NCBI RefSeq assembly: GCF_046630445.1
Contig: NC_092334.1
Location: 102,743,501 to 102,807,500, forward strand
Length of the DNA stretch: 64,000 bases
DNA from: Rutidosis leptorrhynchoides
Lineage: Eukaryota; Streptophyta; Magnoliopsida; Asterales; Asteraceae
Direction: 5' to 3'
Shown: in pieces, positions 22,040-34,616 of the stretch
How the letters are laid out: the number at the start of each line of letters is the position of its first letter
Position numbering within the stretch: the first letter of the stretch is position 1
Made by a program: the position numbers and the translations under genes
The notes under the pieces: model-generated
Database searches by the model: none
What the model saw: only the letters and a program-made list of their open reading frames with translations
What the model was told of the DNA's origin: nothing

Positions 22040-22270
22040 ACAAGGTATTCGCTAAAGATTTCATCAGAAACAGAATCATCAGGATTCTTAATGTACAAGT
22101 TTAGTCCTTGTGATTTGTTCAGAGACTCCTTCGTAGTTTGCTCAATCAGTTTTTCAGTACATATTTTCCATTGAGTGTTTCCAACACTGCATTCTTTATC
22201 ATCAAACTTTTGGCTGTTAAGATCGTTTACAGTTTTTTTTTTTGCTGCTTCATTCAATATTTTCAAAATT
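22040..22270 (-). pseudogene. Captured poly(A)-binding protein (PABP) fragment, copy 2 (best preserved)
   Basis: Lies in a 104-codon open frame (22266-21952, minus). Recognisable PABP blocks: NEAAKKKTVNDLNSQKFDDKE (end of RRM3), VGNTQ at the place of the conserved VGKAQKK, EQTTKESLNKSQ in the linker, and GLNLYIKNPDDSVSDEI, the start of RRM4 with its RNP2. NFEN lies just upstream in another frame (22270-22257), so a frameshift separates it. After RRM4 begins (about 22050) similarity fades and the frame continues with unrelated sequence. Sense to the retrotransposon. A truncated, RNA-binding-incompetent relic is the likely reading. Confidence 0.85.
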
Positions 22271-22583
22271 CAGAGCATTAATTTGCAGACTAGGTGCTTT
22301 TCAGAATTTCAGAATTGGAATTCGTAAATCCAGGAGATAGAAATTATATTTATATATATATATATTTATATATTTATATATATATAAATTGTTGTCGTAG
22401 AATCGCTGAGAATTTCGAGATTATCGATTGATGCCTTCCGGTATTTGGTATGGTAATTATCGTTACAAGATACCGATGAATTCATGATAAGACTTCAATA
22501 AATAAATATATGAAGTTCTTGATAAGACTTCAATAGATAAATATACTGATTTGTCATAGAGATTTGAGCCAAGGAGCAACGAG

Positions 22584-22763
22584 GTTGCTGGTACGTCTGC
22601 TGGAAATATAGTGGAATATAAAAGAATTCTCCGGTATCAAAAGGGTAATCGTATATATCAGGATTATAGTAAGGCTACTTCGAATGAAAAGTCGAAGTTG
22701 ACTTGCTGGAGCTGTGACAAAATTGGCTACTTTGAAAAGGGATCGCAAAGTTATTTTTGCTAA
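22584..22763 (+). pseudogene. Antisense remnant with zinc-knuckle-like motif, copy 2
   Basis: Same length and ending as the copy at 15398-15577 (CWSCDKIGYFEK then a double stop). It carries a small number of substitutions, including GKYS.. near its start instead of AKNI..; otherwise nothing further can be said. Confidence 0.35.
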
Positions 22764-24067
22764 TAAATGCCAAAGGATCTGACGTGGGTACGTGTTAAAC
22801 TTTTACTTATTTGCTGAGGGTTTCTCAGGTGCAATACTATATACATAAATCTTTCCTTCCGTAGATGAAGTGCGGTTGGTTCATCCTCTCGATTGAGGTG
22901 TTTTTAAGAATCATGAAAGGTTTGAACGCAGATTGTAATCGTCAAGATACAAATGAGGTTTAAGATGAAATCAACTGGCAAACTTGAAGAATTGTTTAGT
23001 TTCATATATTATAATCAATATTTTAATTCATTTTAATTGTCCAATGTTATTAGTCCACAGTCGATAGTCCACAGTAATAGTCCAATAATTCATATATAGT
23101 TTAATATATAATATTCGAATTAATTAATACGTGTCATGACCCGTATACGTCTCAGACTCGATCATAACTCAAACTATATATATTATTGTAGAATCAATCT
23201 CAACTCCGTATAGTTAACTCCCGCATTACTGCATATAGAGTGTCTATGGTTATTCCAAATACTATATATAGATGCATCGATATGATATGTCAAAACCTTG
23301 TATACGTGTCCCGATATTTAAAGTGCGTAAAATAAATACAGAATTTATATGACGATAAATAAAATTGCGAGAATGTAAATTGCGATAATTAAATTGCGAT
23401 AAATAAAATGTAATCAGTTAGTTAGGAACAATTAGCGTGAATTCTTAACAAAATTCCTCATTGTTAATTTGTTTGTTTCTAACAAATTTTATTTTGTCAA
23501 ATGTTTTCTTCATTATGCCACTTGTTGGATTCTGAGAAGTCAAAATTCAAATATGAAATTGAATGAAAATAGTTATTTTGTGATGAACAGATTCGTATAT
23601 TGGTGAATGTAAGTAGGATAGTATAACGACCCTCATTTTTTCATCTATATTTTCTTCCGTATAATTTAAAATGCCCGAAAAAAAAAGATTAAGTATTAAT
23701 GAATGGTCGTTATATATATATACGAAACTAACAAACGTTAAACGGATAAATATTATTCAACAAAGTACATCTATAAGGTTATATTATATAACGAAACCTA
23801 AACTTATCAAGTAATTTATATAATGTATACTTAAAATAAATAAGTTTACAACATATAAATTCATATCAAGTAACATAAGTTTATTAGTTAAATTTATAAA
23901 CTTTATACTTGACAAAGTTATATATACATATATATATATTTATATATAACTAAAAAGTATATACATATTTATAAGATGTAAAGTTTATGTAAATATGTTA
24001 CCACTTACAAAAACTAATCTATACAATGATATCTTTTATAAAAATGAAGGTTATAGTCATTGTAAAA

Positions 24068-24102
<35 letters not shown>

Positions 24103-24322
24103 AAAAAAAGTTACTGTAGCACCAAATAGTAAACAAAAAATTTTTTTTAATACTTTTTGCTTTTTATTTTTTTAATTTTATTCTAGATCTAGATCTAGCT
24201 TTATAAAACACTTTTCTTTATTTAATATAAATTATGGGCTGATACAATTATTAATATTTTTATTTTTCTTTTCTTTTTCTTTTTATTTCTTTTATACATT
24301 TTTTTTATACCAAGTTTTCACC

Positions 24323-24330
24323 TATAAATA
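24323..24330 (+). promoter_or_regulatory. Likely TATA box of the gypsy LTR promoter
   Basis: TATAAATA in CACCTATAAATACTAGCC, followed at +30 by a pyrimidine/A-rich start region (TTTCAAAATCCTTTACACC). It is conserved in the 3' LTR at 33430-33437. It would start the genomic RNA near 24355, giving a very long leader. Confidence 0.55.
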
Positions 24331-24418
24331 CTAGCCATTTCTTTCAAAATCCTTTACACCTCAAAAATTAATTCTCACTTGAAAATCATACTCTCAAACC
24401 TCTGCAAAAATTATTTTT

Positions 24419-24424
24419 GTAAGT
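24419..24424 (+). other. Consensus splice donor in the gypsy LTR leader
   Basis: GTAAGT in TTATTTTTGTAAGTTCTC, about 65 nt after the inferred transcription start. The copy in the 3' LTR is also intact (about 33525). With an acceptor such as TTGAAG just before the gag ATG (28221), it could remove the long leader and the upstream ORF. Confidence 0.35.
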
Positions 24425-25438
24425 TCTCTATATTATTTTTATAGTTTTTATTTAGTTTTTATCATATTTTTGTGCTAGTTTTATGTTAAATACCAAATAA
24501 ATATGAAATTAATTATAATAAATAATGTAAATACATGATAATTAGTATTAAGTATCCTAATGACTATAAAAATTATTTTTATGAATTATACATTCGAATT
24601 TATATTTATTAAAAATCAAAAACTGATTTTTTTATATTCGGTATATATAGATAATGAAGAAATAAATAGTAAACAATTTTATATATTATGTTTTATAATT
24701 TTCTCTTGTTCCATAGGTCATAAAAGTAATTATAAAAATTTATGTTTGATTTATTTGTCATTTTAAATAATTAATTTGTATTTTCTTCTACTTTTGCTAC
24801 AGTACCGGAAAATCTGTTTTAAAAAGAAAAATAGAATTTAATGATATAACATGTTTATGACTACAATAATCAATGGAAATTACTTAGGAACTAATAAGAA
24901 AGTTATAAAAATTATTTTTAGAATTAATAATTATATATTTCTATTTAATTCTGAATTTAAACTAAAAACAATACAAAAGTTGAATTAAATAGTTAAACTA
25001 TTAATATAAATGTAAAAATAATTTTTCTAAGCTTAATACACTATATTAGGCATACGAAAATTTTAGATGAATTAATTGAGTTGATATAATAATTATTACT
25101 TTATAAACTTTGATTTATCTTGAACCGAAAAAGAAATTAGAAATAAATACTTTTACACCATAACAAAAATTTATAAATTTTTTCTAAGTTTATTTTGGTC
25201 AGTAGAACCTAATAAAAATATAAAATGTGTTTTTAAACTTGTTTATCTATTTATTTGTATTTTAGCTATAAAAAAATTTAATATTTAATACATAAAACTT
25301 AATATTTATGTATAGAAAATTTTTATAATGTTTTATACATGTCACTTACTGTTATGAAATCAATAAAACACTTGTTAGCATTTTTAGATAATTATTGGTA
25401 CTTATATTGACATAAAACTTAAAATTAAACTATACATA

Positions 25439-25539
<101 letters not shown>

Positions 25540-26820
25540 TAACTTGATATTAATACATACCCATTCATAAAACACAATTTCTATGTATAACACTTGTTTA
25601 CCTACTTAAATATATCCTACTTATTATTAGGATTTAAAAAACCAAACAATCTTAATAACGATAATACAATCGAACTTAAGTAAATACTTATTGTATAAAG
25701 TATTTAAAGTGTTGTATTCCTATACGCACCTAAAAACGTATTGGAACGGTATATTAGATGGGTATAGATCTTGATCTTTCTCGAGTGGATGGACGCTCGA
25801 AAGTCTAGGCGGAGAGTTTGGATTACCGAGTTAAAGGATCCTGTGGCTCAGAAACCTATGACCTGAAAAGGCCATTTTAAATTGAAAGTGTTAGATTGGA
25901 AGCTTGTCTAGTATGAAAAGCCTTTCCAAAATGATAAACCTTCTTTAAACTTACTATAAAAGAAAATACTTACACTTATCATAATACGGGCAAAACATCT
26001 AAACTATTCTCAACTTATTCTTAGGTTGACTTATTCCGTGCTTCGATCATCCATACTTCCTCTTTAAGGATTACTTTATCTCATCGAATTACTAAGGTGA
26101 CTTTCATAGCCCCACTCTTATTGCTATAGCACTTTTTATACTTACTGGGGTGAGACACATGCTGCTTTTATACTTTAAACAACTTAGACACAAGTACGAA
26201 CTTAAACTGTGCTATGACTAGCTTATGCTACTAAGACCCCACAGTGATATTTTTTAATTGCTTTCAAGATAAGGCATTCTTAATTATTGGGGGTAGGCCT
26301 ATCGAGAGTAACGTCCCCGATACATTTGACCGCGATGTCTTTGTATTACTTAATAATGATTTAAACATGGTGATAAGGTACTGTCAACTTATCATCGGGG
26401 CAACAAAACAAACGTTTAGTCTAAAATATCACGAATCAGTACTACTTTTGGATCTGCGTGATCTACTTTTATAACAAATCTTGTGGTCTAAGAACAAACG
26501 GTCAATCATATTTGTTAAACCTATGAATTTCACTCAACCTTTTTGGTTGACACTTTTAGCATGTTTGTCTCAGGTACTGAATGATCAGGACCTCTATATC
26601 TACTGCTTACGTGATGACTTACTTGGCTAGGATCAAGACTTATCGCATATTTACTTTTCTGCATTTGAATAATTTATAATTCTTGTAACGACATTATTAA
26701 TCCTTCCACTGCAAATTTAGTTTTATTCATATAGTATTTGTTCTCATTTTATAATATGTTGGTATGTATTATGATATTGAATCACATTTCGCCCAGGCCC
26801 TAACTGGGGGTGTGATAGAT

Positions 26821-26832
26821 TGGTATCAGAGC
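26821..26832 (+). other. Primer binding site (tRNA-Met) of the nested gypsy element
   Basis: TGGTATCAGAGC, three bases after the LTR end (GTGTGATA). It pairs with the 3' end of initiator Met tRNA. Confidence 0.93.
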
Positions 26833-27051
26833 ATAACCAGGCTGTTATAGAGAACCAGGATTGCATTTTATGTGTGCCTTACTTGTTAGCTAGGGTACCT
26901 TAGCGATCTAGGAAACTATAACCTTTCCTGCCTTAGACTTTAAATCACTTAGGATTACCTTAGAATGTTAAAGCAAAGAGTTCAACCCTACCTCTCATTC
27001 TTTACAATCCTAGCTTAAAAATCTAATCAAAATCTCTATCTTAATGTTAGA

Positions 27052-27975
27052 ATGTCAAGCTATCATCAAATAAACAAAATGACTCTTTTCAAACCAGCTG
27101 AGAAAGATACTGAAGGATCTTCTACCGAAAAATCAGTTCAAAGCCCACTTTATAGTCCTCCTTCACCACCAATGAACTATAGCCCGAACACTCGTTACAA
27201 CTCGCGTGGGTCTCCCGAATATTATACAACCCCGAGAAATGAAAGCAAAGGAAAACATCATGCCAATACTGCTGACTCTCATCAACCGATGAATACTCCC
27301 AAACGGAATGCTCTTCAAGACCTCCCTAACTACGATAGTGACTTCTCAGGTTATGAGCCTGAAGAAGAGCCTATTAAAGAATCATCTGAAAACTCATCTC
27401 GAACGAGAAAACAACCCGAACCCGCCGCCACTAGAGAAGCCGATCCATTATTTTGTAATAACATGAAACACGTAAGGGTGAAGTCTGATATCCTCAACCT
27501 TCAGAGTAGTGGTGAGAAGAATAGGGAGTTTAGTAGACGTCATGTTGCTCGAATAGAAGTGCGTCTAAACAACCTAGAAAAAGAAAACACAATCTTGAAA
27601 GAAATCATCAAAGAGTCCTTCGACTCTCAAACTGAAAAGCTAGAAAAACTTGTGAAAAATAACATGGACAAAGTGATGGAGACAGTAATGAAAGTGAAGA
27701 CTGAGGAAGAACGGAATACCCGTTGGGGAAAGCAATCTCTTGCCTACCTCCAAGAACTAGTTGAGTCTAAGATGAAAATAGAGAAAAACCAAATCAATCA
27801 TCAACTGGCTATCATGGATTTCAATAACAACTTTGTCAACAGCCGCATCACTAACCTCTACGATAATTTTGAATACCTCCACGAGAAACAAAAGGAGAAA
27901 AATGAAAAGATAGAGAAATTTATGAAGGAAGAGAAATTTATGAAGGAAGCTGAGAACGAGAAAAAGAAGAACTAA
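27052..27975 (+). CDS. Extra ORF upstream of gag: coiled-coil protein, 307 aa
   Basis: Intact ORF between PBS and gag, same strand, ending 245 nt before the gag ATG. Residues 1-70 are Ser/Pro/Tyr-rich and disordered (SPLYSPPSPPMNYSP). A central acidic patch follows (DSDFSGYEPEEEP, about 100-112). From about residue 165 to the end it is highly charged with heptad spacing (VRLNNLEKENTILKEIIKES, then EKLEKLVKNN), predicting coiled coils, with a Lys/Glu-rich tail. No enzyme motif, zinc finger or signal peptide. Not a standard gypsy protein. The element at 42355-64000 has a shorter Ser/Pro plus coiled-coil ORF in the same place. A nucleic-acid packaging or Gag-partner role is speculative. Its integrity, next to a broken pol, is notable. 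Confidence 0.8.
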   Translation: MSSYHQINKMTLFKPAEKDTEGSSTEKSVQSPLYSPPSPPMNYSPNTRYNSRGSPEYYTTPRNESKGKHHANTADSHQPMNTPKRNALQDLPNYDSDFSGYEPEEEPIKESSENSSRTRKQPEPAATREADPLFCNNMKHVRVKSDILNLQSSGEKNREFSRRHVARIEVRLNNLEKENTILKEIIKESFDSQTEKLEKLVKNNMDKVMETVMKVKTEEERNTRWGKQSLAYLQELVESKMKIEKNQINHQLAIMDFNNNFVNSRITNLYDNFEYLHEKQKEKNEKIEKFMKEEKFMKEAENEKKKN

Positions 27976-28220
27976 AACCTATCTTTTGTTTTCCTATTTT
28001 CCATTTACCCATCTATGTAAAGGCTTATGCCTAAACTTTTTTCATTCCAAACTCGTGTAATAAAGGCTTATATAATGCCTCGTTTCCAATAATGTTAAGT
28101 GTTTATTTAAGCATATTGTCTTATTCACCTATGTGTGTTGTGCAAACGTTATAAATCATGATTGTAAACTTATAACACCTTGATTCTTCAACTAATAATG
28201 TATTTATGTATTGAAGATCA

Positions 28221-29675
28221 ATGGCTCACTCAACTCGTGGCAACAACAACAACAACAACAATCTTATACCAAATGTCACTCTTTCTACTGAACAATTTCA
28301 ATTGTTGCTAGCGGCCGCCCAAGGCAATAACAATAACAATCATAATGTTCCTTCTAAAACTTGCTCCTATAAAGATTTTAAGAACTGTAACCCACCCACT
28401 TTTAGTGGAAAAGAAGAAGCCGTAGAACTGGTCCGATGGTTTGAAAAGCTAGAATCAATCTTCCGTGTCTATAACTGCGGAGATAATGATCGAGTGAAGT
28501 TTTTCACAAGTTCACTCACTGGCAATGCTATGACATGGTGGACTGCTCATACCAAATCTGTGGGAATAGATAATGCTAATGCTACCCCATGGGATGAACT
28601 CAAAGGAATGATGGTCAATAAGTTTTGCCCAAGAAGTCAAGTCCAAAAGCTCAAAGCTGAGTTCTGGGAACTCAGAGTTAAAGGAACCGATATCGAAAGC
28701 TATACCAATCGTTTTCTGGAGCTCTGTACCTTATGTCCCGAAATGTTCCCAACTGAAGCCCGCAAGATAGAGCGGTATATAGAGGGTCTACCCGAGGATG
28801 TTCAAGGGAATGTGATTTCTGCCGAGAAGGTTACTGTGGATGCTGTGATCCACATGGCACAGAGTTTAATGATGGCTAAACGTAGGAGAGTTTCGGATAA
28901 TAAACAAGTCGAAGTTAAAAACGGTGACAATAAGAGGAAATTTGAACCATCTCAGTGTTCAGCTCAAAATGTTAATAAGAAACCGGCGAATGGTACGAGA
29001 CCCGGTTATCAGGGTACTAGTCCGTTTTGTTCTAAATGTGAAAGGCATCATCCAGGAAAGTGCACTGCTGTGTGTACAATATGTAAGAAGATAGGCCATG
29101 CTGCAAAGACTTGTAGAACCCTACCTCAGAATAGAGCCATTGTTCCGGCTAGAGCTCCTCCAACATGCTATACTTGTGGTGAAAAGGGGCATATTAGCCC
29201 GAATTGTCCAAAGAAGAAAGATACTCCAGCTACTGGAGCAAATGCTACTGCCAAAGGTCGTGCTTTTGTGATTACTGCTGCAGAAGCCAGTGATGAGGAT
29301 GAGGTCATTACCGGTACGTACCTCGTCAATAATTGTTATGCCACTATTTTATTTGATACAGGAGACGATAAGAGTTATGTGTCAAATGAGTTTTGCACCC
29401 TTTTTACTGAAAAGCCCCAAACCCTACAAACCAGACGATTAGTAGAAGTGGCTAATGGGAAGTTAATGAAAGTTGATAAAATATATAAAAACTGCAACCT
29501 AATTCTAGCCGATAAGGAATTCAAGATAGACCTTTTGCCGGTCGAGCTAGGTAGTTTCGATGTAGTGGTTGGAATGGATTGGTTAGGTCCATTGAGAGCA
29601 GCCATCATGTGTTTCGATAAGACCGTTCAAATTCCGTTAGGAAGTGGAGAAACTCTTATTATCCAAGGCGAATGA
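28221..29675 (+). CDS. gag: Gag and protease of the nested gypsy element, 484 aa
   Basis: Open frame. Asn-rich N-terminus (residues 8-14, 36-40), then the retrotransposon Gag capsid region (about 55-220; RWFEKLESIF, ALTWW-type motif as AMTWW near 104). Basic linker, then knuckle-like clusters: C270-C273-H-C281, CTICKKIGHAAKTC at 285-298 and CYTCGEKGHISPNC at 316-329 (CCHC). The pepsin-type protease active site DTG is at 379-381, followed by Asp (the element at 42355-64000 has DSGA). Gag packages the genomic RNA; the protease matures the polyprotein. The TGA at 29673-29675 interrupts what should be a continuous Gag-Pol frame, as the frame continues in phase beyond it. A TTGAAG acceptor-like site lies just before the start. 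Confidence 0.92.
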   Translation: MAHSTRGNNNNNNNLIPNVTLSTEQFQLLLAAAQGNNNNNHNVPSKTCSYKDFKNCNPPTFSGKEEAVELVRWFEKLESIFRVYNCGDNDRVKFFTSSLTGNAMTWWTAHTKSVGIDNANATPWDELKGMMVNKFCPRSQVQKLKAEFWELRVKGTDIESYTNRFLELCTLCPEMFPTEARKIERYIEGLPEDVQGNVISAEKVTVDAVIHMAQSLMMAKRRRVSDNKQVEVKNGDNKRKFEPSQCSAQNVNKKPANGTRPGYQGTSPFCSKCERHHPGKCTAVCTICKKIGHAAKTCRTLPQNRAIVPARAPPTCYTCGEKGHISPNCPKKKDTPATGANATAKGRAFVITAAEASDEDEVITGTYLVNNCYATILFDTGDDKSYVSNEFCTLFTEKPQTLQTRRLVEVANGKLMKVDKIYKNCNLILADKEFKIDLLPVELGSFDVVVGMDWLGPLRAAIMCFDKTVQIPLGSGETLIIQGE

Positions 29676-32641
29676 AGTTGTTCCAATCTTAATATCATCT
29701 CATGTCTTAAAGCCCGTAAGTACCTTGTGAAAGGTTACTCCGCCATACTAGCTCACGTTAAAATGATCGAATCCGAAGAAACGTGTATTGAAAACGTCCC
29801 GGTTGTTAAAGATTTTCCCGATGTGTTTCCCGAAAATCTCCCTGGTCTTCCACCGCTTCGTCAAGTTGAATTTCAAATCGATTTATCTCCAGGTGCTGCA
29901 CCCATTGCTAAAGCACCGTATCGTTTAGCACCTTCCGAAATGAAGGAACTTTCTAACCAACTCCAAGAACTTTTGGATCTAGGTTTTATTCGTCCAAGTT
30001 TGTCCCCGTGGGGAGCTCCTATCTTATTTGTCAAAAAGAAGGATGGTACGTTGAGAATGTGTATTGATTACCGAGAACTCAACAAGCTTACCATAAAGAA
30101 CCGTTACCCGTTACCTCGCATTGATGATCTATTCGACCAACTTCAAGGGTCAAGCGTTTATTCTAAGATTGATTTAAGATCCGGTTATCACCAGCTCAGA
30201 GTCAAGGAGTCCGACATTCCTAAGACTGCATTCCGCACCCGATACAGACATTACGAATTTTGTGTTATGCCTTTCGGTTTAACCAATGCTCCAGCCGTAT
30301 TTTGGATCTTATGAACCGTGTTTGCAAGCCTTAACTTGATAAATTCGTTATTGTTTTCATCGACGACATCTTGATCTATTCTAAAAGCGTGAAAGAACAT
30401 GAGCAACATTTACGATTGATTCTTGAACTCTTAAGAAAAGAACAACTCTACGCAAAATTTTCTAAGTGTGAGTTTTGGCTTAGAACCATACAATTCCTTG
30501 GACACGTTGTTGATAGTAAAGGAATACATGTCGATCCAGCTAAGATTACCGCTATCCAGAACTGGGAGATACCAAAGACTGCGAAGCATATTCGTCAATT
30601 TTTGGAACTTGCCGGTTATTATCGGAGATTCATAAAGGATTTTTCCCTTCTTGCCAAACCTCTTACGAAGCTAACTCAAAAAGGGAAGAAGTTTGAGTGG
30701 TCCGAAGAACAGGAATCTGCTTTCAAGATTCTGAAGGAGAAGTTGACCACAGCCCCGATTCTATCTTTACCTGAAGGTACTGAAGATTTTGTTGTTTACT
30801 GTGATGCCTCAAAGCAAGGCTTTGGTTGTGTTTTAATGCAACGTGAAAAGGTTATTGCCTACGCATCTAGACAGTTGAAGAAACATGAGGAGAACTATAC
30901 CACACACGACCTTGAGTTAGGTGCCGTGGTATTTGCATTAAAGATATGGAGACATTATCTCTATGGTACCTATTTTACCGTGTACACTGACCATAAAAGT
31001 CTTCGACACATCTTTGATCAAAAACAGCTGAATATGAGGCAAAGTCGATGGCTCGAGACATTGAACGATTATCATTGTGAGCTGAAATATCATCCTGGCA
31101 AGGCGAATGTAGTTGCCGATGCCCTTAGCCGAAAAGACGATGTTAAACGTGTTCGTGCTTTAAACCTAAAAATCAAATCGAATCTTATTTCACGAATCTG
31201 TGAAGCTCAATTGGAAGCTATTAAACCGACACTTATCGAAGGTGAAGGACTTATAAATTTCGAAAACCAACTGCAAGTTAAGTCCAATGGTACAAGATAC
31301 TTTGGTAATCGAATTTGGGTTCCTCGTTATGGTAATCTCCGTGAACTAGTCTTGGATGAAGCACATAAGACTAGGTATTCTATTCATCCCGGTTCTAGTA
31401 AAATGTATCAGGATATGAAAGAGTTCTACTGGTGGCCCAACATGAAAGGCGACATTGCTACTTATGTGAGTAAGTGTCTTACTTGTTCGAAAGTCAAAGC
31501 CGAGCACCAAAAGCCTTCTGGTCTTCTAACTCAACCCGATATTCCACAGTGGAAGTGGGATGGTATAGCTATGGACTTTATCACAAAATTGCCTAAGACT
31601 GCAAATGGCAATGATACAATTTGGGTCATAGTTGATCGTCTCACTAAGTCTGCACATTTCATACCAATCAAAGAGACTGACAGAATGGAAAAGTTAGCTC
31701 GACTCTATGTTAAAGAGATTGTTACTCGTCATGGTGTCCCTACTTCTATTATCTCGGATCGCGATAGTCGATTTACTTCCAATTTCTGGAAATCCTTGCA
31801 AGCGTCTCTTGGAACTCGACTCGACATGAGTACAGCTTATCATCCGCAAACGGACGGTCAAAGTGAACGAACTATCCAAACTTTGGAGGATATGCTACGA
31901 GCATGTGTTATCGATTTCGGTAAAGGGTGGGATAAACACCTACCTTTAGCCGAGTTTTCTTACAACAACAGCTATCACTCTAGTATTAAAGCTGCACCAT
32001 TCGAAGCTTTATACGGTCGCAAATGTTGATCTCCATTGTGTTGGGATGAACTCGAGGATAGACAATTAACTGGTCCTGAACTTATTCATGAAACTTCCGA
32101 AAAGATCGTGCAAATCAAGAAGCGTTTAGAAACCGCTCGTAGTCGACAAAAGAGTTATGCCGACCCTCACCGAAAACCGTTAGAATTCCAAGTTGGAGAT
32201 AACGTTATGTTGAAAGTATCTCCTTGGAAGGGTGTTATCCGCTTCGGTAAACGAAGTAAACTCAGTCCGCGTTATGTTGGACCTTTCAAAGTTATTCAAA
32301 GAATCGGTCCTGTTGCGTATCGATTAGAACTTCCAACTGAACTAAGTCAAGTACATGATGTGTTTCATGTCTCAAATCTGAAAAAGTGTCTCGCCAAAGA
32401 TACTCTTGTTATTCCTTTGGATGATATCCGCATTGATGAGCAAATGCACTTTATCGAAGAACCTATAGAGATTATGAAAGAAGAGGTCAAAGAAACTCGT
32501 AAGAGCAACATACCTATTGTTAAAGTCCGTTGGAATTCGCGTAGAGGCCCCGAATATACCTGGGAACGCAAAGACCAAATGATACGGAAATACCCCCATC
32601 TCTTCCCAACTGTTGATGAAGCAGACGGGAACTCCACTTAA
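29676..32641 (+). pseudogene. pol: Pol (RT-RNaseH-integrase) of the nested gypsy element, disrupted
   Basis: Continues in the gag frame after the stop, with linker and RT ([34 protein letters not shown]). A 1-nt deletion near 30302 shifts the frame, and TAA follows at about 30333. From 30371 the second frame carries the end of RT, RNase H ([20 protein letters not shown]), and integrase with HHCC ([30 protein letters not shown]) and the catalytic triad (D in [11 protein letters not shown] in ISDRDSRF, E in [10 protein letters not shown]). A TGA at 32027-32029 breaks the integrase. Its GPY/F region ([14 protein letters not shown]) and chromodomain-like tail end at 32641. With three breaks it should yield no active enzyme. 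Confidence 0.95.
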
Positions 32642-32664
32642 AACTTCGAGACGAAGTTTTCATT

Positions 32665-32677
32665 AACGGGGAGGTAC
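32665..32677 (+). other. Polypurine tract of the nested gypsy element
   Basis: AACGGGGAGGTAC, directly before the 3' LTR, 24 nt after the pol stop. It is the priming site for plus-strand DNA. Confidence 0.8.
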
Positions 32678-33138
32678 TATAACGACCCTCATTTTTTCAT
32701 CTATATTTTCTTTCGTATAATTTAAAATGCCCGAAAAAAAAGATTAAGTATTAATGAATGGTCGTTATATATATATACGAAACTAACAAATGTTAAACGG
32801 ATAAATATTATTCAACAAAGTACATCTATAAGTTTATATTATATAACGAAACCTAAACTTATCAAGTAATTTATATAATGTATACTTAAAATAAATAAGT
32901 TTACAACATATAAATTCATATCAAGTAACATAAGTTTATTAGTTAAATTTATAAACTTTATACTTGACAAAGTTATATATACATATATATTTATATATAA
33001 CTAAAAAGTATATACATATTTATAAGATGTAAAGTTTATGTAAATATGTTACCACTTACAAAAACTAATCTATACAATGATATCTTTTATCAAAATGAAG
33101 GTTATAGTCATTGTAAAATATATATATATATATATATA

Positions 33139-33218
<80 letters not shown>

Positions 33219-34558
33219 TTACTGTAGCGCCGAATAGTAAACAAAAAAAATTTTAATACTTTTTGCTTTTTATTTTTTTAATTTTATTCTAGATCTAGAT
33301 CTAGCTTTATAAAAACACTTTTCTTTATTTAATATAAATTATGGGCTGATACAATTATTAATATTTTTATTTTTCTTTTCTTTTTCTTTTTATTTCTTTT
33401 ATACATTTTTTTTATACCAAGTTTTCACCTATAAATACTAGCCATTTCTTTCAAAATCCTTTACACCTCAAAAATTAATTCTCACTTGAAGATCATACTC
33501 TCAAACCTCTACAAAAATTATTTTTGTAAGTTCTCTATATTATTTTTATAGTTTTTATTTAGTTTTTATCATATTTTTGTGCTAGTTTTATGTTAAATAC
33601 CAAATAAATAAGAAATTAATTATAATAAATAATGTAAATACATGATAATTAGTATTAAGTATCCTAATGACTATAAAAATTATTTTTATGAATTATACAT
33701 TCGAATTTATATTTATTAAAAATCAAAAACTGATTTTTTTTATATTCGGTATATATATAATGAAGAAATAAATAGTAAACAATTTTATATATTATGTTTT
33801 ATAATTTTCTCTTGCTCCTTAGGTCATAAAAGTAATTATAAAAATTTATGTTTGATTTATTTGTCATTTTAAATAATTAATTTGTATTTTCTTCTACTTT
33901 TGCTACAGTACCGGAAAATCTGTTTTAAAAAGAAAAATAGAATTTAATGATATAACATGTTTATAACTACAATAATTAATGGAAATTACTTAGGAACTTA
34001 TAAGAAAGTTATAAAAATTATTTTTAGAATTAATAATTTTATATTTCTATTTAATTCCGAATTTAAACTAAAAACAATACAAAAGTTGAATTAAATAGTT
34101 AAACTATTAATATAAATATACAAATAATTTTTCTAAGCTTAATACACTATATCCTGCATATGAAAATTTTATATGAATTAATTGAGTTGATATAAAAATT
34201 ATTACTTTATAAACTTTGATTTATCTTGAACCGAAAAAGAAATTAGAAATAAATACTTTTACACCATAACAAAAATTTATAAATTTTTCCTAAGTTTATT
34301 TTGGTCATTAGAACCTAAGAAAAATATAAAATGTGTTGTTAAACTTGTTTATCTATTTATTTGTATTTTAGCTATAAAAAAATTTAATATTTAATACATA
34401 AAACTTAATATTTATGTATAGAAAATTTTTATAATGTTTTATACATGTCACTTACTGTTATGAAATCAATAAAACACTTGTTAGCATTTTTAGATAATTA
34501 TTGGTACTTATATTGACATAAAACTTAAAATTAAACTATACATATTTTAACATATAAG

Positions 34559-34616
<58 letters not shown>

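Larger units (their letters stand above)
20731..23621 (-). mobile_element. Internal region 2 of the tandem element, 3' portion
   Basis: Starts with the polypurine tract (AACGGGTAGGTAC, complement at 20731-20744) and runs parallel to 13532-16435, nearly identical throughout. It ends at GATAG (23617-23621), where the complete gypsy element begins. Confidence 0.88.

Noticed and set aside
21887..22174. 95-codon plus-strand frame (ISDKNSYENIFRNMEDIYN)
   Set aside because: Antisense to the PABP fragment over half its length; broken in copy 1; possibly part of the antisense unit but not supportable as a gene.
26244..26474. 76-codon frame repeated in both LTRs of the gypsy element (35321-35551)
   Set aside because: Lies in the LTR leader without family resemblance; duplicated only because LTRs are copies.
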